From: Betaproteobacteria bacterium
GTDB taxonomy: Bacteria > Pseudomonadota > Gammaproteobacteria > Burkholderiales > SG8-41
Assembly (NCBI GenBank): GCA_900299145.1
Contig: OMIN01000027.1
Coordinates: 1 to 37,428, forward strand
Direction of reading: 5' to 3'
Length of the DNA: 37,428 nt
The position numbers and the translations under genes are program-made. This document shows positions 26,716-35,112 of the stretch, piece after piece. The notes under the pieces were generated by a model. The model saw only the letters and a program-made list of their open reading frames with translations. It was not told where the DNA came from and did not search any database. How positions within the stretch are numbered: the stretch's first letter is position 1; the number at the start of each line of letters is the position of its first letter.

Positions 26716-27288
26716 CTAAACCGCATTGGTTGCATGCACCGCGCAGATACGTTGCACGCGTGCCGGACGCGGCAAATCGACCGTCAAATCTTCGTATGCT
26801 TGCACAAACAGCCGGCCACGCACCAGTTCGAGCAATTCGCCGGGCCGTAACAGAAAATGGGGATTGGATGGACGGCCGAATCGCTCATTACCCAACGCGA
26901 ATGTCTCATATATCAGCATGCCAGCAGGGGCAAGCGCATCCAGCAATCGCGGGAAAAGCGGCCGGTGCAAATAATTGGTTACCACAACGCACGCGTAGGC
27001 CCCGTTCGAATCTGGGTACGGCCATACTGATTTATCACCTTCCAGATCCGCGCACAACGGGCGGACATTGGCCACGCCAGTCAGCGCTGCCAGCGCATCC
27101 GCATTGCGATCCACCGCATCGACGCTGTGCCCACGCAATGCAAACCAGCGCGCATGCCGGCCTGTGCCACAGGCCAAATCCAGCACGCGGCCACCCGCGG
27201 GCGCCGCCATGCCCCAACGCGTTATCCACGGCGAAGGCTGCGCGACGGGGGAATTCGGCGACTCACTCCTGATATCCAGGCTATTCAT
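26716..27288 (-). CDS. SAM-dependent class I methyltransferase
   Basis: The 190-residue product has the Rossmann-fold SAM motif [16 protein letters not shown] (35-50), the acidic second-strand residue in [11 protein letters not shown], and CADLEGD (motif III region). It resembles small TehB-like methyltransferases. The substrate is not predictable. It lies 104 bp upstream of dapA on the same strand and could share a transcript, but the gap leaves room for a separate dapA promoter. No signal peptide. Confidence 0.85.
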   Translation of the reverse strand: MNSLDIRSESPNSPVAQPSPWITRWGMAAPAGGRVLDLACGTGRHARWFALRGHSVDAVDRNADALAALTGVANVRPLCADLEGDKSVWPYPDSNGAYACVVVTNYLHRPLFPRLLDALAPAGMLIYETFALGNERFGRPSNPHFLLRPGELLELVRGRLFVQAYEDLTVDLPRPARVQRICAVHATNAV

Positions 27289-27359
27289 GAACTCCTATTA
27301 TAGCCTCACTGCAACGCGGTCCATGGCATTTCTAGCCACCGCAAACCGGTTGCCCAAAA

Positions 27360-27388
27360 TAAAAAAACTCCCCGCGGATACGGGGAGC
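27360..27388 (-). terminator. Rho-independent terminator of the PEP-CTERM operon
   Basis: On the minus strand CTCCCCG (27387-27381) pairs with CGGGGAG (27374-27368) and is followed by seven T. It lies 60 bp after the stop of the last PEP-CTERM gene and closes the unit. The right side has a shorter T-run, so some activity in the other direction is possible. Confidence 0.9.
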
Positions 27389-27447
27389 TTTTCTACGCGG
27401 GAAGGCAGAATTTACAACTGCTAGTCCTGCCCTGGTCACGCTTCAGG

Positions 27448-28332
27448 TCACGCGAGAGCCAGCTTGCGTTTCCTGCGGCGTTCTGCAAAACCCAACAATC
27501 CCAATCCGGCAAGCATCAGAGCATAGGTCTCCGGCTCGGGCACTGGCGTAAACACAATAACATCCTGCTTGTTAGGGCTGGCGTAGCCGTTCACCGTATA
27601 TTTGGTGCCCGAATAAGCCATCAGGTAGTTCAACCACTCCTGCGCCTGTGCAACCACCTCTTGCGAATTCACGGTGGTGTTGCCGACCGAATAAAAGTCA
27701 CCGCTGTTCAGGTAGTAGTGCCCCCCGTTGGCGTTGTATTTATCCGTGTCGTAGACAATCTCCCAGATTGCCAGTTGCAACGCGGCAGACCCCACCGCAG
27801 AATTGAACGCGGTATTCGGGTTGCTGGTGGTGAATGGTGCAGTGTTCACCAGATGCCCGCCACTATGCGCTTCGTCATACAACCGGCTGAGATTCTGCAA
27901 GACTTGCGTATTGATCAGATCCACGCCCGGACTGCCAGATTTGGGGGTGTAGCCGATCAACGTCGGAAGCTTTGTGTAATCTTTACCAGTTTGATAGGGA
28001 CTAGGCGCGGTAGGAGTAGACCCCAAGCTATATGTCGTGTTGAAAGACAGGCTTTGCCACACGTCGATACAGAAGGATTCAAACGTTGCCCCGTAGGTTG
28101 TTCCACCGTTATTGCTGATCTGGGTATTGTAGGCGCCGATGCTGGCGTGCGTGATAGGCGCAGCCGGTACCGCCGCTATTTTCACGTCCACCGAGCCGTA
28201 CTCAAAACCGGTGAACTTGAGCGTCGAAGCAGCATCCGCAGGCTGGACAACCACCGTCAGCAGGGCAGTTGCTGCCACTGCAAGCATTCCGCTTGAGGGC
28301 TCCCTGTTGACGAGTTTCGTTTGGTTTGTCAT
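27448..28332 (-). CDS. PEP-CTERM protein with candidate Cys-Gln thioester domain (paralogue 1)
   Basis: A 294-residue secreted protein. It has an N-terminal signal peptide (hydrophobic core AVAATALLTVVVQPADA) and a C-terminal sorting signal: VPEPETYALMLAGLGLLGF then a basic ERRRKRK tail, the PEP-CTERM signature read by exosortase. Between them FESFCIDVWQ has Cys88 and AALQLAIWEIVYD has Gln186 and Trp190. This is the paired Cys / Q-x-A-[IV]-W arrangement of thioester domains, which cross-link covalently to host or matrix amines in Gram-positive adhesins. No other catalytic motif was found. ATG at 28332 was chosen by alignment with the paralogue (MTTMSK / MTNQTK); longer starts exist. It follows another PEP-CTERM gene by 57 bp and ends before a terminator. 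The thioester is inference; the sorting signal is seen. Confidence 0.85.
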   Translation of the reverse strand: MTNQTKLVNREPSSGMLAVAATALLTVVVQPADAASTLKFTGFEYGSVDVKIAAVPAAPITHASIGAYNTQISNNGGTTYGATFESFCIDVWQSLSFNTTYSLGSTPTAPSPYQTGKDYTKLPTLIGYTPKSGSPGVDLINTQVLQNLSRLYDEAHSGGHLVNTAPFTTSNPNTAFNSAVGSAALQLAIWEIVYDTDKYNANGGHYYLNSGDFYSVGNTTVNSQEVVAQAQEWLNYLMAYSGTKYTVNGYASPNKQDVIVFTPVPEPETYALMLAGLGLLGFAERRRKRKLALA

Positions 28333-28389
28333 GGCTGTTGGATGCCGCATGTCTTTGAGTGAGGTACCTGCATTCACTCGTGTAGAACT

Positions 28390-28995
28390 TTAAGCTGCTT
28401 CGCTTACGGCACGGCGGCGGCGGGCAACAAAGCCCATCAGGCCCAGACCAGAAAGCATCAACGCCCATTCGCTCGGCTCGGGGACGGCGGTAATCTGCGC
28501 CGATACGTCATAGCGAGTGAAGGTATTCGCCGGTGAGGCATTATATGTACCTTGAATTTCCAAGTAATAGTTCTGACCTGACGTCAGCACCGCTTCCGGA
28601 AACGCCACGGGACCAGCCAGCAGTGAAGTACCGATCAGCACATCTCCGCCGCCCGCTCCGACTGCGCCAAGATCATGGTAAAAGTTCACTTGGCTAAACA
28701 AGCCATCTGCGGTGTTCGCATTCAAGGGCAGAGGCCATGCCAGCGAAATGGTGGCAGTGGCTTCGCCAGCCGTAAGAGTAGTAGCCGGCACGAAGTCTCC
28801 AGCGTTGAAGGTAAACGTGTAAATATCACTAAAAGCCTGACCCGCAGCCACACTAGACGGCCGGAATTTCTGCGTAAACGCGCAGAGTCCGCCAGGAAAA
28901 CACGGGTTGAAAGACAACGCTTGAGTCGAAGTAAGCACCGCGTGAGCGCTGCCTACCGACGCCATCAACATCAAACCTGCCAAAATCTTTTTCAT
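28390..28995 (-). CDS. PEP-CTERM sorting-domain protein, small
   Basis: A 201-residue exported protein with a signal peptide (MKKILAGLMLMASVGSAHA) and a C-terminal PEP-CTERM signal: [17 protein letters not shown], then basic ARRRRA. The FSDIYTFTF segment matches the FxDxYxF pattern common in PEP-CTERM proteins of this type, whose role is unknown beyond surface or matrix location. ATG at 28995 has AAGG about eight bases upstream. Its last 49-bp tail-coding block is identical to the tail fused to manC at 31755-31803. Two CRP-type palindromes lie 115-155 bp upstream of the start. The thioester-type PEP-CTERM gene follows after 57 bp, so the two form an operon. Confidence 0.88.
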   Translation of the reverse strand: MKKILAGLMLMASVGSAHAVLTSTQALSFNPCFPGGLCAFTQKFRPSSVAAGQAFSDIYTFTFNAGDFVPATTLTAGEATATISLAWPLPLNANTADGLFSQVNFYHDLGAVGAGGGDVLIGTSLLAGPVAFPEAVLTSGQNYYLEIQGTYNASPANTFTRYDVSAQITAVPEPSEWALMLSGLGLMGFVARRRRAVSEAA

Positions 28996-29109
28996 TTTCT
29001 TACCTTTCAATTGAGTTTTGAAGAATCATTGACACTTAATCAAACCACACTTCCCGCGACTCAATAATGACAAATTCTGATTCCTCTTGCGCAGTTAAAA
29101 CTCAAGCAA

Positions 29110-29125
29110 TGTGATGTAAGTCACG
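29110..29125. promoter_or_regulatory. CRP-type palindrome, proximal site
   Basis: TGTGATGTAAGTCACG: half-sites TGTGA and TCACG with six bases between, one mismatch from the TGTGA-N6-TCACA consensus of CRP-family regulators. Its centre is about 122 bp before the ATG of the small PEP-CTERM gene. Confidence 0.6.
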
Positions 29126-29133
29126 GCACATTC

Positions 29134-29149
29134 TGTGACTTTTCTCACA
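29134..29149. promoter_or_regulatory. CRP-type palindrome, distal site
   Basis: TGTGACTTTTCTCACA: perfect TGTGA-N6-TCACA. Its centre is 24 bp from that of the proximal site, about two helical turns, which favours binding on one DNA face. Confidence 0.65.
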
Positions 29150-29523
29150 TTCATCAACAAGTAGTTTCAGTCGGAGTCGAGTGATCGATTCCGACACATT
29201 GAAATAATAAATTTTCGGCATTTCTGACGAATGCATCAGTGAATTGTATGGGGCAGAATCGCCGTGCGATGCGATTTCCACCCATGCGCTCATACCAATT
29301 GCCGGCCAGAGTCGGCAATCGGACAACACAACACCACACACTTGCCGAACATGCTTGCGATCATCAGTATTTTCATGAGATACACCAAATTACCATGACT
29401 AATGAAGCCTCGCGCCTGGCATAGATTGCTGTCGCAGCGCATTTTCAAGATCGAAGGTGGCGCGCACTCGCGCGATAAGCTCGCTGCCACACGGCAGCGA
29501 ATGCCTGCCGAAGATATCGTGAA
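29150..29523. other. Intergenic region between TIGR03790 and PEP-CTERM genes
   Basis: About 370 bp without a recognisable gene. It contains a hairpin ATTGCCG-CGGCAAT at 29298-29319 (7-bp stem, 8-nt loop). I searched it for a remnant of the missing manC cupin and for PEP-CTERM fragments and saw none. Confidence 0.5.
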
Positions 29524-30627
29524 CTATCGTACGGCGGCGCGCCGGAATGGTGCCGCCAGTGGCTCACCGATAAAGATGCCTTGCCCCGGCATTTGCACGC
29601 TCTTCCAGTACGCCTCTATCAGGGTCTCACCCTGCAAGTAGCGCCCCACCGCCACGGGGATCGCGGGAAATTTTGATGGCAAATTGCACGGCTCTACCAC
29701 GGTACCATAGCTTCCCGTCACCCCCGCCTCCAACCAGCGCATGGCGCTCATCTGGCTGCTGTCGACAAGTACGCCGCCAGTGGAAGTAAGATGATCAGCC
29801 ATGGCGCCAGGCAAGAATTTCAGCGTATCCAGTCCCTCAACTACGGCGAGACCCGTGAAGTAAAACATTATGTCATCGACAAACTTCACCGAGTTCTGAC
29901 GCATGGTGCGGCCAAATACGCGTCCCTTGATAAGTTCCTCGACCAACGGATACGTCGAACTGCGAACATTGCGCGCTTTGTCATTGGTCGAAAGAAGATA
30001 GGCGCTGCCTTCCGGCATTGTGCCGTCGGAAGCGACACCCCGGTCAATCAGCGCCTTGGCCTGGTCAAAGGTTGTCGCAGCGATAGCCATGGTAGGGCGC
30101 ATCTTCAGTTGGGTAAAAGGCTGCGTAACCGGCGAATTGAAATAGCGACTGACCTGCGTGCCATTGCAACCGCTTGCACAGAGCGCTGGGTCCGCGCCAA
30201 ATGCGAATGCGGAAGTGATGGACATGCACTCGACGCGATACGGCGCCGCCCACGTCAGCGCATACGCCTGCACGTGCTTCATGGAACGTTCGTCCACTAT
30301 GGCCTTGATGGAGTCGAATTCGTCACGAGTCAACGCCGCCTTGGCGGGCGGAAAATCCACCTTGATGACGTTTTGAAAAGAGATTTTCCGCCGCTCCACA
30401 TAGTATTCACCGATCTGAACACTCAAGGGGTCTGCAGTATTGATAATTACCGCCAGCTGCGTGTGGTCGATCGCATGGGCCTGGAACACCGAGAGCCCCA
30501 GCAAGCTCGTGACAATCGCCGCCAAGGCCGTTCTGACTGCCCCTTGCGCCATCTCCGGCAACTTCACTATCCGCAGATGGTTGCGGCAGAGTTCACTTTT
30601 TACAGATAGCACCATGGGGATTCTCAT
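29524..30627 (-). CDS. TIGR03790 family protein (PEP-CTERM-associated)
   Basis: The 367-residue product (from the ATG at 30627) matches the TIGR03790 family, which co-occurs with PEP-CTERM/exosortase systems in betaproteobacteria and others. Visible marks are LAVIINTADPLSVQIGEYYV at the start of the mature domain, AYALTWAAPYRVECMSITSAFAFG, and the C-terminal PGQGIFIGEPLAAPF. A hydrophobic segment (ALAAIVTSLLGLSVFQAHA) precedes the domain and is probably a signal peptide. The exact start is unclear: ATG at 30627, TTG at 30672 or ATG at 30552, none with a good ribosome site. The molecular function is unknown. It lies between two PEP-CTERM genes and after a terminator, so it has its own promoter. 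Confidence 0.85.
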   Translation of the reverse strand: MRIPMVLSVKSELCRNHLRIVKLPEMAQGAVRTALAAIVTSLLGLSVFQAHAIDHTQLAVIINTADPLSVQIGEYYVERRKISFQNVIKVDFPPAKAALTRDEFDSIKAIVDERSMKHVQAYALTWAAPYRVECMSITSAFAFGADPALCASGCNGTQVSRYFNSPVTQPFTQLKMRPTMAIAATTFDQAKALIDRGVASDGTMPEGSAYLLSTNDKARNVRSSTYPLVEELIKGRVFGRTMRQNSVKFVDDIMFYFTGLAVVEGLDTLKFLPGAMADHLTSTGGVLVDSSQMSAMRWLEAGVTGSYGTVVEPCNLPSKFPAIPVAVGRYLQGETLIEAYWKSVQMPGQGIFIGEPLAAPFRRAAVR

Positions 30628-30694
30628 TGGACCATTAGGCGGTAGGAGGAAATTACCATACGATGCATCCAAGCTAAAGTGACACCCCAGAACG

Positions 30695-30718
30695 CAAAAT
30701 CCCCGCCAAGGCGGGGAT
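30695..30718 (-). terminator. Rho-independent terminator after PEP-CTERM paralogue 2
   Basis: On the minus strand ATCCCCGCC pairs with GGCGGGGAT around a TT turn, followed by a short TTTT run. It lies about 28 bp after the stop of the gene at 30747. The T-run is short, so efficiency may be moderate. Confidence 0.8.
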
Positions 30719-30746
30719 AGTTCCTGAAACCGAACTCCGTTGAAGA

Positions 30747-31655
30747 CTATGCGGTAACTTTGCGCTGCTTGTCACGGCTTCGCACATAGCCCAGTAGCCC
30801 AAGGCCCGCCGCAAGCAAGGCATAAGTTCCAGGTTCGGGTATCGGCGTAAATACAATGACGTCCTGCTTTGTCGAACTTACATAGCCATATACCGCGTAT
30901 TTACTGGGGGAATAACTCAACAAATAATTCAACCACTCCTGTGCTTGAGCTACCGCTTCCTGCGCATTCACTGTTGTGTTGTTAATCGAATAGAAATCAC
31001 CGCTGTTCAAATAATAGTGCCCGCCATTGGCATTATATTTGTCCGTGTCGTAGACAATTTCCCAAACCGCCAATTGCAATGCGGCGGAACCTACCGCTGA
31101 ATTGAACGCGGTATTCGGGTTCGTCGTGGTAAATGGCGCGGCGTTCACCAAATGCCCGCCACTGTGCGCCTCATCGTAAAGCCGGCTGAGTTGCTGCACT
31201 ACTTGCGTGGTGATGGATTCGACCCCCGTCTTGGGCGAGTAACCAACCATCGACGCACGTTCAGTGTACACCGTCCCCGAATAATACGGACTCCCGTTTT
31301 GTGCAGGTGTATAGCCACGCTTTAACGTGTAATCAGGATTGGCGTTAAAAGACAGCGACTGCCATACATCTATACAAAACGATTCAAAGGTAGAACCATA
31401 ACTGTAACTAGTTCCGCCAGCAGGGTCGGTGCCAATTTTTGTGTTGTATGCCCCCACATTGGCATTGGTAAACGTAGTGGCGGGAACAGCGCCAAGATTT
31501 ACGTTCACCGAGCCATACTTAAATCCCGTGAACTCCAGTGAGTTGGAAGTCGCGGCAACCGCCGGCTGGGCAACAATAGTGACCAAGGCGCTGGCTACTG
31601 CAGCGAGCATGGTGCCCGCGCCACGTCTGTCAAGAATCTTGCTCATTGTTGTCAT
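30747..31655 (-). CDS. PEP-CTERM protein with candidate Cys-Gln thioester domain (paralogue 2)
   Basis: A 302-residue paralogue of the protein at 27448-28332, clearly similar along its whole length (for example RLYDEAHSGGHLVN and NANGGHYYLNSGDFYS shared). It has a signal peptide ending AQPAVA-AT and a PEP-CTERM signal IPEPGTYALLAAGLGLLGY with a basic RSRDKQRK end. Cys94 in FESFCIDVWQ and Gln194 in LQLAVWEIVYD keep the thioester-type spacing. Differences concentrate between these motifs: it has a YTPAQNGSPYYSG stretch absent from paralogue 1. ATG at 31655 follows the manC fusion stop by 59 bp, almost the same as the 57 bp separating paralogue 1 from its upstream PEP-CTERM gene, pointing to a shared two-gene ancestor. 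Confidence 0.85.
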   Translation of the reverse strand: MTTMSKILDRRGAGTMLAAVASALVTIVAQPAVAATSNSLEFTGFKYGSVNVNLGAVPATTFTNANVGAYNTKIGTDPAGGTSYSYGSTFESFCIDVWQSLSFNANPDYTLKRGYTPAQNGSPYYSGTVYTERASMVGYSPKTGVESITTQVVQQLSRLYDEAHSGGHLVNAAPFTTTNPNTAFNSAVGSAALQLAVWEIVYDTDKYNANGGHYYLNSGDFYSINNTTVNAQEAVAQAQEWLNYLLSYSPSKYAVYGYVSSTKQDVIVFTPIPEPGTYALLAAGLGLLGYVRSRDKQRKVTA

Positions 31656-31714
31656 GTACTTTGGCTGCCGCTTCTATCCAGTCTCAACTTAACGCCTTAT
31701 TTTTCTCGGCTCGA

Positions 31715-33019
31715 TTACGCTTGAGCCGCATTGCGGCGACGGCGAGCCATGAACCCCATCAGGCCCAGACCAGAAAGCATCAACGCCCATTCGCTCGGCT
31801 CGGCGCGGTGGTGATGCATCTGCAGCGACAGTGAGGCGCCCGGGTTCACCACCAGCCGCTTCACCTGAAAGCGTTCTCCGGCGTCGACACTGTCGTAGTA
31901 GCCCCAAGGCCGGTAAATTTTGCGATGCGCGTCGGCTTCAGTACGTTTCTCGTCTTTCAACCGCGCCACCACCGACTTCACCTGCTGAATGCGATTTTTG
32001 TCCGCCACCAGCACGGCATCGGGAGTTTCAACCACCACGATATCTTCCACGCCGACGCAGGCGACCATGCGCGACTGCGACATCATCAGTGAATTGCGTG
32101 TATCCACCGCGATCACGTCGCCACGCTGCACGTTGCCCTCGCCATCTTTGCTGCCAATATCCCACAGAGCATCCCACGCGCCGACATCAGACCAATCGCC
32201 CGCGTACGGCATGACCACGCCCATGCCAGCAGGCAGCTTTTCCATCACCGCGTAGTCAATGGAATCGGCCGGGCAAGCCGAGAATGCCTCGACACCCACA
32301 CGCAGAAAATCCCGGTCACGGCTGCGCGCATCGAACGCATCCTGACAAGCCTGTAGCATGTTCGGGCGCACCGCGCGCAGCCGCGCGATCCACACAGAGG
32401 CGCGCATCAGGAATATCCCCGCATTCCACAGATATTCACCGCTGGTAAGATATTTTTCAGCGGTTTGGGCATCCGGCTTTTCAACGAAAGACGCGATTTC
32501 ATTGCCCCCGCCCGCGAGTGCCGCGCCCGAACGAATGTAGCCATAGCCCGTTTCGGCACGCGTGGGGCGTATACCGAAGGTCACCAGTTTATCTGCCTCA
32601 GCATACGGCAGTGCACGCGTTACTTCCGCGCGAAACGCCGCCACGTCGCTGATAATGTGATCGGCTGGCATCACCAGCAGCGCCGGGTCATTGCCGTCAT
32701 CCAGTGCCAGCAGTGCCGCCAGCGTCAGAGCCGGCGCGGTGTTTCTGCCCTTGGGCTCCAGCACCACTACCGATTGCGTGTGTCCGGCCTGATGCAACTG
32801 TTCCGCAGTAATGAACCGGTAGCTGTCATTACTCACCACGATCGGCGGCAACACTGCACCGCGTGGCAACGTCAGCGAGGGATCAATCCGGCACGCGGTC
32901 GCCTGCAGCAGCGTTTGATCGCCGCTTAAAGCCAGCAACTGCTTGGGATATTGCTCACGTGACAGCGGCCACAGGCGGGTGCCGGAGCCGCCGCACAAAA
33001 TTACCGGTTGCAGGCTCAT
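31715..33019 (-). CDS. manC: Mannose-1-phosphate guanylyltransferase fused to a PEP-CTERM tail
   Basis: The 434-residue product starts as ManC, which makes GDP-mannose from mannose-1-phosphate and GTP. The nucleotidyltransferase signature [18 protein letters not shown] is at 10-27, with [22 protein letters not shown] and FVEKP. The type II cupin (phosphomannose isomerase-like) domain begins at about residue 380 ([18 protein letters not shown]) and reaches HHHRAE at 407. It then stops and continues as [16 protein letters not shown] plus [10 protein letters not shown], a PEP-CTERM sorting tail. Normal ManC continues for about 65-70 more cupin residues. The transferase domain looks intact; isomerase activity should be lost. 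ATGA overlap with the galU stop shows coupling. No signal peptide is present, so the tail should not direct export. See findings for the junction. Confidence 0.85.
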   Translation of the reverse strand: MSLQPVILCGGSGTRLWPLSREQYPKQLLALSGDQTLLQATACRIDPSLTLPRGAVLPPIVVSNDSYRFITAEQLHQAGHTQSVVVLEPKGRNTAPALTLAALLALDDGNDPALLVMPADHIISDVAAFRAEVTRALPYAEADKLVTFGIRPTRAETGYGYIRSGAALAGGGNEIASFVEKPDAQTAEKYLTSGEYLWNAGIFLMRASVWIARLRAVRPNMLQACQDAFDARSRDRDFLRVGVEAFSACPADSIDYAVMEKLPAGMGVVMPYAGDWSDVGAWDALWDIGSKDGEGNVQRGDVIAVDTRNSLMMSQSRMVACVGVEDIVVVETPDAVLVADKNRIQQVKSVVARLKDEKRTEADAHRKIYRPWGYYDSVDAGERFQVKRLVVNPGASLSLQMHHHRAEPSEWALMLSGLGLMGFMARRRRNAAQA

Positions 33020-33906
33020 GCCTTCGGGCCACCATTACTTGAATTGCGCGACTCAAGATACTCACGAAACTCTGCCCCGACTTCCGGATGCGTAAGCCCA
33101 AACTCCACCATCGCCCGCAAGTAACCGATTTTCGAGCCGCAGTCGTAGCGCACGCCGTTGTAACGGCAGGCCAGCACCTGTTGCTCTGTTAGCAACGCCG
33201 CAATGCCGTCGGTCAATTGAATCTCGCCGCCGGAGCCGGGGGTGGCATTCTCAAGATGATGAAAAATTCGCGGCGTCAGAATGTAGCGCCCCACCACGCC
33301 GAGCGTTGATGGCGCATCTTCGGGTTCGGGCTTTTCGACAATACCGCTCACCTGCTCCAACCGATCAGCCATCGGCCGCGAAGCCACAATACCGTAGCTG
33401 GCCGTGTCTTCGCGTGCCACGTCCTGCACGCCGAGCAGCGAACAGTTGTAAAAATTATAGGCATCCACCATCTGCCGCATCACCGGCGGGTCCCCCGCCA
33501 GCAAGTCATCCGCCAGCAGCACCGCGAACGGTTCGTCGCCGATCACCGGCTTGGCACACAACACCGCGTGCCCAAGCCCCAGCGCCTCCGCCTGACGGAT
33601 GTAGATGCAATTAATGTTCTTCGGCAACACATTACGCAGTGTTTCGAGCAGCTGATTCTTGCCACGCAACTCCAGCTCGGTTTCCAGCTCATAGGCCTTG
33701 TCGAAATGATCCTCTATCGCCCGCTTGCTGCGGCCCGTAACGAATATCATATCCGTCACCCCTGCCGCCACGGCTTCTTCCACCGCAAACTGGATCAACG
33801 GTTTGTCGACCACCGGCATCATTTCCTTGGGACTGGCCTTGGTCGCCGGCAGGAATCGCGTGCCCATGCCAGCCACCGGGAACACGGCTTTGGTGATTTT
33901 TTGCAT
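33016..33906 (-). CDS. galU: UTP-glucose-1-phosphate uridylyltransferase
   Basis: The 296-residue enzyme makes UDP-glucose from UTP and glucose-1-phosphate. The nucleotidyltransferase signature [17 protein letters not shown] is at 13-29, with [25 protein letters not shown] and [13 protein letters not shown] following, all in family order. AAGGAG lies before the ATG. Its stop overlaps the manC ATG. Together with galE it supplies UDP-glucose and UDP-galactose for the exopolysaccharide. A likely sigma-70 promoter is seen at 33946-33975. Confidence 0.96.
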   Translation of the reverse strand: MQKITKAVFPVAGMGTRFLPATKASPKEMMPVVDKPLIQFAVEEAVAAGVTDMIFVTGRSKRAIEDHFDKAYELETELELRGKNQLLETLRNVLPKNINCIYIRQAEALGLGHAVLCAKPVIGDEPFAVLLADDLLAGDPPVMRQMVDAYNFYNCSLLGVQDVAREDTASYGIVASRPMADRLEQVSGIVEKPEPEDAPSTLGVVGRYILTPRIFHHLENATPGSGGEIQLTDGIAALLTEQQVLACRYNGVRYDCGSKIGYLRAMVEFGLTHPEVGAEFREYLESRNSSNGGPKA

Positions 33907-33945
33907 TTTTCTGTTGCTCCTTTTCTACTCCCCTATACCGCATCA

Positions 33946-33975
33946 ATTATATCCGTATTTACAAAAATAAATCAA
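33946..33975 (-). promoter_or_regulatory. Sigma-70-type promoter upstream of galU
   Basis: On the minus strand TTGATT (33975-33970) and TATAAT (33951-33946) are separated by 18 bp, 40 bp upstream of the galU ATG. The -10 box is perfect. The -35 box overlaps the end of a dispersed AT-rich repeat. Confidence 0.55.
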
Positions 33976-33991
33976 TAAAATCAGATACATA
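33974..33991 (+). repeat. Dispersed AT-rich repeat, copy 6
   Basis: AATAAAATCAGATACATA, in the galE-galU gap. It is opposite in direction to the flanking genes. Two to four positions differ from the best-matching copies. Confidence 0.55.
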
Positions 33992-34025
33992 TAGAGACAA
34001 CAAAAATGAAATTGGCAACATCTTC

Positions 34026-35048
34026 TCACGCCAACTCAGCCGCATTCGCCGCAGCCCATTGCTGCCAACGCCACGTATCCCCACACATGGCGTCGATGCC
34101 CAGCTGAGTACGCCAACCCAGTAACTGGTGCGCCAGCGAAGGATCGGCAAAGTATTCCGCCAGATCGCCGGGCCGCCGGCCCGCAATGCGATACGGTACC
34201 GGCTTGCCACAAGCCTCGCTAAACGCATTTACCATTTCCAGCACACTGTAACCACGTCCCGCGCCCAGATTCACCGTCAGCACGCCTGTCTGCTTGCCCA
34301 AGGCGCTAAGCGCAGCCAGATGTCCGCGCGCAAGATCGACCACGTGGATGTAATCACGCACGCCAGTGCCGTCGATGGTCGGATAGTCGTTGCCGAACAC
34401 TGACAACTCCTTCAGCTTGCCTGAAGCCACTTGCGCCATGTACGGCATCAGATTATTGAGAACGCCGTTGGGGTCTTCACCAATCAGGCCCGACGGGTGC
34501 GCCCCCACCGGATTAAAGTAGCGTAGCAACGCCACGCGCCATTCGGAATCGCCCTTTGCCACATCGCGCAGCACGTCTTCCACCATCAACTTCGAGCGGC
34601 CATAGGGATTCACCGGTGCGGTCGGAAAATCCTCGCGAAACTGCACCGAAGGTGGCTCGCCGTACACTGTCGCCGATGAAGAAAACACCACGGTCTTGAT
34701 GCCGGCTTCCTGCATGCACTCAAACAATGCAACGCTACCCGACACATTGTTATCGAAATACAGCAGCGGCTTTGCCACCGACTCACCCACCGCTTTCAAT
34801 CCCGCGAAATGAATCACTGCATCGAACGATTGCGCAGCGAAAAGTTTGCGCAGCGCGCCGCGATCACGAATGTCGATTTGCGCGAATTCAGGACGCCGAC
34901 CGGAAATGCGTGCGACGCGATCCAGCACCGACAGCTTGCTGTTGCAAAGATTATCCGCAACAAAAACGTCGTGTCCTGCCGCCATCAGCTCAACCACAGC
35001 ATGTGAACCGATGTAACCAGTGCCGCCGGTCACCAGAATACGCCGCAT
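34026..35048 (-). CDS. galE: UDP-glucose 4-epimerase
   Basis: The 340-residue enzyme interconverts UDP-glucose and UDP-galactose. It is a short-chain dehydrogenase-type extended-SDR enzyme: TGGTGYIGSH (7-16) binds NAD, the catalytic Ser is in VFSSSATVYG (124-125), and Tyr149-x3-Lys153 lies in NPYGRSKLMVE. Other GalE marks are HFAGLKAVGES and GVRDYIHVVDLA. The length is typical. It follows rfbD by 59 bp, with a dispersed repeat in the gap. Confidence 0.96.
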   Translation of the reverse strand: MRRILVTGGTGYIGSHAVVELMAAGHDVFVADNLCNSKLSVLDRVARISGRRPEFAQIDIRDRGALRKLFAAQSFDAVIHFAGLKAVGESVAKPLLYFDNNVSGSVALFECMQEAGIKTVVFSSSATVYGEPPSVQFREDFPTAPVNPYGRSKLMVEDVLRDVAKGDSEWRVALLRYFNPVGAHPSGLIGEDPNGVLNNLMPYMAQVASGKLKELSVFGNDYPTIDGTGVRDYIHVVDLARGHLAALSALGKQTGVLTVNLGAGRGYSVLEMVNAFSEACGKPVPYRIAGRRPGDLAEYFADPSLAHQLLGWRTQLGIDAMCGDTWRWQQWAAANAAELA

Positions 35049-35094
35049 CAGAAACGCCTCGGATCGCAGGGCCCAGCAAAACCCGAGTTAATCA

Positions 35095-35112
35095 TAACTA
35101 TTTGTTTTTATT
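35095..35112 (-). repeat. Dispersed AT-rich repeat, copy 7
   Basis: On the minus strand AATAAAAACAAATAGTTA, followed by TGATT. It overlaps the end of rfbD; its own TAA is the stop codon of that gene (FYQ-stop). Confidence 0.75.
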
